A stretch of 18,054 nucleotides of DNA, from positions 1-18,054 of the forward strand of contig JAPOQV010000554.1 of NCBI GenBank assembly GCA_026710565.1, read 5' to 3'. Shown piece after piece: positions 14,760 through 18,054 of the stretch. Numbering within the stretch: position 1 is the stretch's first letter; the number at the start of each line of letters is the position of its first letter. The DNA comes from Spirochaetaceae bacterium. GTDB lineage: Bacteria > Spirochaetota > Spirochaetia > SZUA-6 > Bin103. Position numbers and translations under genes: made by a program. The notes beneath the pieces are model-generated. The model was not told the origin of the DNA, ran no database searches, and saw nothing but the letters and a program-made list of their open reading frames with translations.

Positions 14760-15028
14760 CTAGACGTCGTCACTCAGTCCCAACACTCGGCGGCTGAATG
14801 ACGGATCGTTGAATTCCTCCGGCCACCTCTCTTCGTCCCCTTTGATGCCTAGTCTTCGGCGGTCGGACTCCAGTTTCTCGAAGTCTATGGCCCCGCGCTT
14901 GTGATCGCAGCGGATGAGTTCGACGGCGGGCTCGCCGTGCCTGGTATTGACGGCTCTTATGCCGTTCGCTGCAGCGGTCACGAGCTCGGAAGACGACGCC
15001 TTTCAGCTTCATGCAAGGCGAGTTCCAT
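14760..15028 (-). pseudogene. Phd/YefM-type antitoxin, frameshifted, with no toxin partner
   Basis: Two overlapping frames together spell a prevent-host-death family antitoxin. The first, from ATG 15028 (Shine-Dalgarno GAGGAA), reads MELALHEAERRRLP. The second, from about 14984, reads ELVTAAANGIRAVNTRHGEPAVELI and continues through RGAIDFEKLESDRRRLGI to SRRVLGLSDDV. The frames differ by one missing base, most simply a C lost in the CTTCCGAG stretch near 14988-14992. TRHGEPAVELI is the hallmark Phd strand. The C-terminal frame can only start from a GTG at 14981 and would lack the DNA-binding N-terminus. The toxin normally next to phd (for example a PIN-domain VapC) is absent: downstream there are only 78 bp before the sialidase-like gene. 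An assembly error could mimic the frameshift. Confidence 0.72.
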
Positions 15029-15055
15029 GCTGATGTTCCTCGTTTCTCCTGGCTC

Positions 15056-15061
15056 ATTATA
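15056..15061 (-). promoter_or_regulatory. Candidate -10 box (TATAAT) for the antitoxin
   Basis: A consensus TATAAT lies on the minus strand 27 nt before the antitoxin ATG at 15028, in an AT-rich dip of an otherwise GC-rich region. A matching -35 is poor. The predicted transcript would have a ~20-nt leader that includes the GAGGAA ribosome site. Confidence 0.35.
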
Positions 15062-16381
15062 CGCAAGGGTCTGCAGGACTTCGTGTGGGCGAAACCGAGC
15101 GAGATGCGACCGCGGTGGCCGCGGGTCCGATCCTCCGGCAGAACTGTTCAGACGATCGGTCTATCTCGTTCAGGTGTAGTGAGTTGCAGCGGCGTCCAGT
15201 CCGCCGGCCGAGGTAGCTGCAGCGTCCGCCGTCGCGCTGCCAGACCTGCCGCCGCACCGCCGCCGGAATGGCGCGGCCCGAAGCGCACGGCTTCATCGTC
15301 GGAGTGGCGCCGCCGGCCGGCTTGGTGCCGTCAGCGGCTCGGCGGTCCGTCGCTTCCTGCCCGGTCTGCGAGGACGTCGAGGCCCGCCTCGGGTCCGGCG
15401 TCCGCTCCGGCGTCGGAGTCGTGCCGGCAGAGATCGCCGCGTCCTGCACCGTCACGGCGTGACCGGGTTCCGCGGCGGCCCGCTCCTTCGCTGCCGAAGC
15501 GGGCTCGGATTCGCCCGGTGCCGCCCCGCTGCCGGTGCGCGCCCGGCGCGGCGGCCGGCTCGGGTCATGGCGGTCGAGTGCCTCCTACGATGCGGCCGAC
15601 GAGCTGCCCCACGGTCATGTGCGGATCCACGTGGGAGAGCAGTCCCCGCAGGTGCTCCAGTCCCTGCTGGCAGTGGGCGTCGATGACGGCTTTCAACTCG
15701 TAGCGGCCCCCGCCGAGCGGGTGCACGCGGTCGGCCGGCGGCGCCAGCTCCGGGTCCAGGTCGGCCAGCATGCGGCGGACTTGGCGCGCGCTCTTGCCGG
15801 CCGCGTCCTCCATGCGCTTCTGCCTTCCTGCCGCATCAAGCACCAGCGGCGGCGCAGGCTCGGAGTGGCTCGGCGTTGTGCCCGGCGCGGCATCCGTCAC
15901 CGGATCATCCGCCGGCGCAGCCTGGGCCGGCGCGGCCGGCGCCGACCGCACCACACCCCTCGCCGGTGCCGAGTCCGCCGGCGCGCTCGACGCGGTACCG
16001 GCGATCGGCCCGCGCCGCCGCTGCCGGTCGAACGCCCACTGCAGCTCGGCGGGCCGCACTCAGCGTCAGCGAGCCGTCACGCAGCCGCTCGCGCGCGCCC
16101 CGCTGGTCGGCGCACAGCCGCACGGCGCCGATACGCCGGCCAGCGGCTGCGTCGCTGTAGCCGAGCTCGCGCACGGCGTAATCGAACAGGCTGGAGCAGC
16201 CTCGCTGCAGAAAGAGCCGGCGGGCATCGATCTCGGCCAAGTGGTCGATGATGGCGCCCTGCAGATGGCGTTCGTGGCGAACCAGGGTGCTGGTCTGCCG
16301 CAGCAGCGCGCGGTCGGAGAGGCCGCCGACGGTGGAGGTGATGGCAGGCAAGGCGGGGGCGTGAACGGTGGCGGTGCCCAT
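15057..16381 (-). pseudogene. DUF222-like/HNH endonuclease family protein, multiply frameshifted
   Basis: Three reading frames in order make one HNH-family protein. Frame 1 (ATG 16381 to ~16053) gives the N-terminal helical domain: LSDRALLRQTSTLVRHERHL, LFDYAVRELGYSDAAAGRRI and LRDGSLTLSAA. Frame 2 (~16050 to 15587) continues with AELQWAFDRQRRR, a proline/alanine linker, then GKSARQVRRMLADLDPEL and GLEHLRGLLSHVDPHMTVGQLVGRIV. Frame 3 (~15587 on) continues with EALDRHDPSRPP, a linker, and RAIPAAVRRQVWQRDGGRCSY, the start of the HNH zinc region. Both shifts are net +1. After NEID at about 15177 the remaining HNH residues cannot be recognised in any frame, so the nuclease centre is destroyed. 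It was probably a mobile-associated nuclease gene, now dead. Confidence 0.75.
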
Positions 16382-16718
16382 GGAGTTAATGTAGTACTGG
16401 TTTTGTCATAGCCACTTTGGTCGAGTCGGCGACCGCCAACCGCTCCGCTCTCAGCGGGTGCTGAAGGGGGGGCCGGGCGGCCGAACGGGTATCCGAGCTT
16501 CCCGGGAGGCCGGAAGGGGCGCGTACGTGCCGTGGCACGCCACCTCGCAGGCGCGAAACCCCGTCAATACCCTGCGGCACGAATCCTCGATCTTTTTCGC
16601 GGCGCGCTCGCTGCCGAGCCGACCGCAGCATCAGGGACCGGTCGGCCTCGCTGCTGCCGATCCCATGGCCCGCTCATCCACACGAAACCCGGAAGCGCCA
16701 TACGCGATACTGCCTTCA
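16382..16718. other. Intergenic stretch with no recognisable gene
   Basis: Both strands were read. Several short open frames exist but all are arginine/proline/alanine-rich with no family resemblance, no credible ribosome site and no start context. No tRNA-like cloverleaf, tandem repeat or strong hairpin stands out. It is probably decayed sequence between two gene remnants. Confidence 0.5.
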
Positions 16719-16988
16719 TCATCCGGGCGGCGTCCCCAGGTCCGGGTTGTCGAGCAACTCGCCGCCCCGCAGCCCCGATTCGTGGGCGACGATGCCCGGC
16801 ACCGTGTAGGCCGCGGCGTTCCACACGTGGTTGGGCGGCTGCGTCCCCTCATGGCAGGCGCGGACGAAGTCGTCGACCTCCCAGCCCAAGTGCCCGTCCC
16901 ATACTCCTATCGACGACCTGCACCAGTCCCTGCTGTGAGTATCCCACGGCTTGAGTCGGTGATGCGCGCCGTTCTCATTCCGGCGCAA
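16719..16988 (-). pseudogene. C-terminal fragment of a Gfo/Idh/MocA family oxidoreductase
   Basis: The frame ending at 16719 carries WEVDDFVRACHEGTQPPNHVWNAA followed by YTVPGIVAHESGLRGGELL. This is the usual C-terminal segment of sugar-related Gfo/Idh/MocA NAD(P)-dependent oxidoreductases, which are typically 330-400 aa. The NAD-binding Rossmann domain and most of the catalytic domain are missing: upstream of about 16990 the frame has no family resemblance. A different frame just upstream (near 16989-17020) reads VRGAEGFIAPE then stop, resembling the preceding strand of the same family and suggesting a frameshift plus truncation. The only start available is a TTG at 16988 without a ribosome site. 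Treated as a dead remnant. Confidence 0.65.
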
Positions 16989-17112
16989 TGAAGCCCTCGG
17001 CGCCGCGAACCAAACTTAACACGCCCGGCACAACGTTGCCCGTAGTTGTATTCTTCACCATTGCGCTCTCAGGAAATCGGTGGAGGCAAGGTTATGCGCG
17101 AGCTATCGCCGC

Positions 17113-17727
17113 TCACGCGAAAAGTGTTCGAAGCCAGTCCGCGAGTCCCGCCGCGAGCGGCACGCCGACATCCAAGTCTCCTGCTCCTATCGCTGCGCCC
17201 ATTTTTCGAGGCTCCTCTCTAGCTGCAAGCCAAGCATGCACCTGGGCTCTTAACGTTTTTCCCGGTTCGAAATTGCGCTTAGCGAGCGGGATCCCGTCGA
17301 TATAATCCTTGGATAACGGCCACACAGCGTCCGTGCACGGGATCATCTCCTCAATCAGGTTCTCAAGTTCGCCGCAAGAAGCATTATCGGGCATCATCCA
17401 TACGCCTATCCGAGGCCTGTTGTCGATGATCGTACCTGATTTGTCAGGACTTTTAGGCGCGCATATACTTGCTTTACGCAGCCTGTCAGACACCGCTTGC
17501 CAACGCTGCGAGGGCTGATTGTTTGCGTCTACCATGATGCCTAGCGCCCTTCGTCCTGGCACCATCGATTCCGCTTCAATGGAGGCGATAACCTGTTCCA
17601 CGCCACCCTTTTCTACAATGCAGAAGTCCGGCATTGGGGGACTCTTTCCGCAGATTTGCTTGATAACGTGCTTGTCGTCCTGACCCTCCACCAGCAGTAG
17701 GCGAGGCGATGATCCATGAGGTGGCAT
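17113..17727 (-). CDS. DUF3226/TOPRIM-domain protein (OLD-like nuclease partner)
   Basis: 204-aa protein whose N-terminus LLLVEGQDDKHVIKQI has the TOPRIM glutamate motif of DUF3226 proteins. LGIMVDANNQPSQRW near residues 62-76 gives the second acidic motif (D-A-N instead of D-x-D). GVWMMPDNASCGELENLIEEMI and the C-terminal FEPGKTLRAQVHAWLAAREEP and LADWLRTLF segments also match the DUF3226 layout. The length is typical and the gene looks intact. TOPRIM folds bind divalent metal and cut or rejoin nucleic acid; members of this family usually sit directly behind an AAA ATPase in OLD-like or PARIS-like pairs. Here the ATPase stop is 4 nt upstream and GAGGTGA precedes the ATG. Because the ATPase is truncated, the protein may no longer be functional or may lack its promoter. 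Confidence 0.8.
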   Translation of the reverse strand: MPPHGSSPRLLLVEGQDDKHVIKQICGKSPPMPDFCIVEKGGVEQVIASIEAESMVPGRRALGIMVDANNQPSQRWQAVSDRLRKASICAPKSPDKSGTIIDNRPRIGVWMMPDNASCGELENLIEEMIPCTDAVWPLSKDYIDGIPLAKRNFEPGKTLRAQVHAWLAAREEPRKMGAAIGAGDLDVGVPLAAGLADWLRTLFA

Positions 17728-17731
17728 ATTA

Positions 17732-17926
17732 TCATCTCACCTCAATACCCTGATCGGCTGCAATCTTCAATACCTCCTCCGTGTACTCAACTGCTCGGAG
17801 ACCCTCATCGTTGCTCTCGAGACGCACCAGAACCCCTTCGGCATCCTCAAAACCCCGCGTTGCCTCGGCGAAGCCTCGGACACAATCCCAGCTATGCGTC
17901 GTCGCGAGCACCTGAACCCGGCATAT
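17732..17926 (-). pseudogene. C-terminal remnant of an AAA family ATPase (OLD/AAA_21-like)
   Basis: The frame ending at 17732 reads VQVLATTHSWDCVRGFAEA, later GVLVRLESNDEGLRAVEY and finally EEVLKIAADQGIEVR. The TTHSWD segment is the conserved strand and H-loop histidine at the end of ABC-class AAA ATPases that partner DUF3226 proteins. The Walker A, signature and Walker B parts are missing; an in-frame stop lies at 17927-17929 and the sequence above it is unrelated. Full proteins of this type are ~350-450 aa, so only the last ~60 codons remain. Its stop is 4 nt before the DUF3226 gene, so the two were once one operon. Confidence 0.75.
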
Positions 17927-18054
17927 TCACGCTGGGGTTGGAAGTTGGCTGAATTGAGGCTTCGAGGCGGTTCGAGGGTCGGATCGGCAACCGGCAGGGA
18001 CCGCGGTTGATGCTGGTGATCGCAGGAGAGGCTCGGAGGGCGATCCGTGGGGCG
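17911..18054. mobile_element. Possible end of a mobile element entering from the right edge
   Basis: The AAA ATPase homology stops abruptly at about 17911-17920. The plus strand from there reads CCTGAACCCGGCATATTCAC, which looks like an insertion-sequence tip (IS1380-type ends are the nearest memory, unverified), and then non-coding GC-rich sequence to the window edge. No transposase frame is visible within the 144 bases available. The other end lies outside the window, so the call is tentative. Confidence 0.3.

Noticed and set aside
15011..15703. Plus-strand 230-codon frame across the HNH remnant
   Set aside because: Serine/arginine/proline-rich, no recognisable domain; the minus strand shows clear HNH-family homology.
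16391..16408. TAGTACTGGTTTTG-like sequence resembling the tip of the 126-bp element
   Set aside because: Only the first six bases match; no partner end is found nearby.
16386..16631. Minus-strand 81-codon frame
   Set aside because: No ribosome site, no resemblance to any family and biased composition.

Overview
The window is a GC-rich (clearly above 60% G+C) bacterial segment. Rich Shine-Dalgarno sequences, a solute-binding protein with a non-lipoprotein signal peptide (periplasmic, so a diderm), and genes for PhyH-type dioxygenases, LplA/LplB/YtcP-type sugar uptake, sialidase-like propellers and a DUF222-style HNH gene resemble genomes of free-living or sponge-associated Spirochaetaceae and similar marine heterotrophs. 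That taxonomic guess is inference; no rRNA or marker gene is present.

Left arm (1-3854). A phytanoyl-CoA dioxygenase (PhyH) fused to HEAT-like repeats runs leftwards off the window. Divergent from it are a malate/L-lactate (Ldh2) family dehydrogenase, a second PhyH protein with an atypical metal motif, and a small secreted protein of unknown function.

Central minus-strand locus (14681 down to 3868). In transcription order: a sialidase-like propeller protein, two sugar ABC permeases (LplB type, YtcP type), a large LplA-type solute-binding protein, two tandem near-identical FG-GAP/VCBS propeller proteins, and an Asp-box sialidase-family protein. The last three genes overlap at their stop/start codons. 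No ATPase is encoded, as usual for this transporter class. The layout suggests capture and processing of a complex carbohydrate. A 126-bp non-autonomous element with perfect 16-bp inverted ends has inserted, with TA duplication, exactly into codon 5 of the upstream FG-GAP gene. The undamaged paralogue shows what the empty site looked like.

Right arm (14760-18054). This looks like a gene graveyard: a frameshifted Phd-type antitoxin without a toxin, a DUF222/HNH endonuclease with two or more frameshifts, a C-terminal fragment of a Gfo/Idh/MocA oxidoreductase, then an intact DUF3226 (TOPRIM) protein whose partner AAA ATPase survives only as its last ~60 codons. The ATPase ends at what may be the tip of a mobile element entering from the right edge. 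Decay and insertion on this side contrast with the intact metabolic genes on the left.
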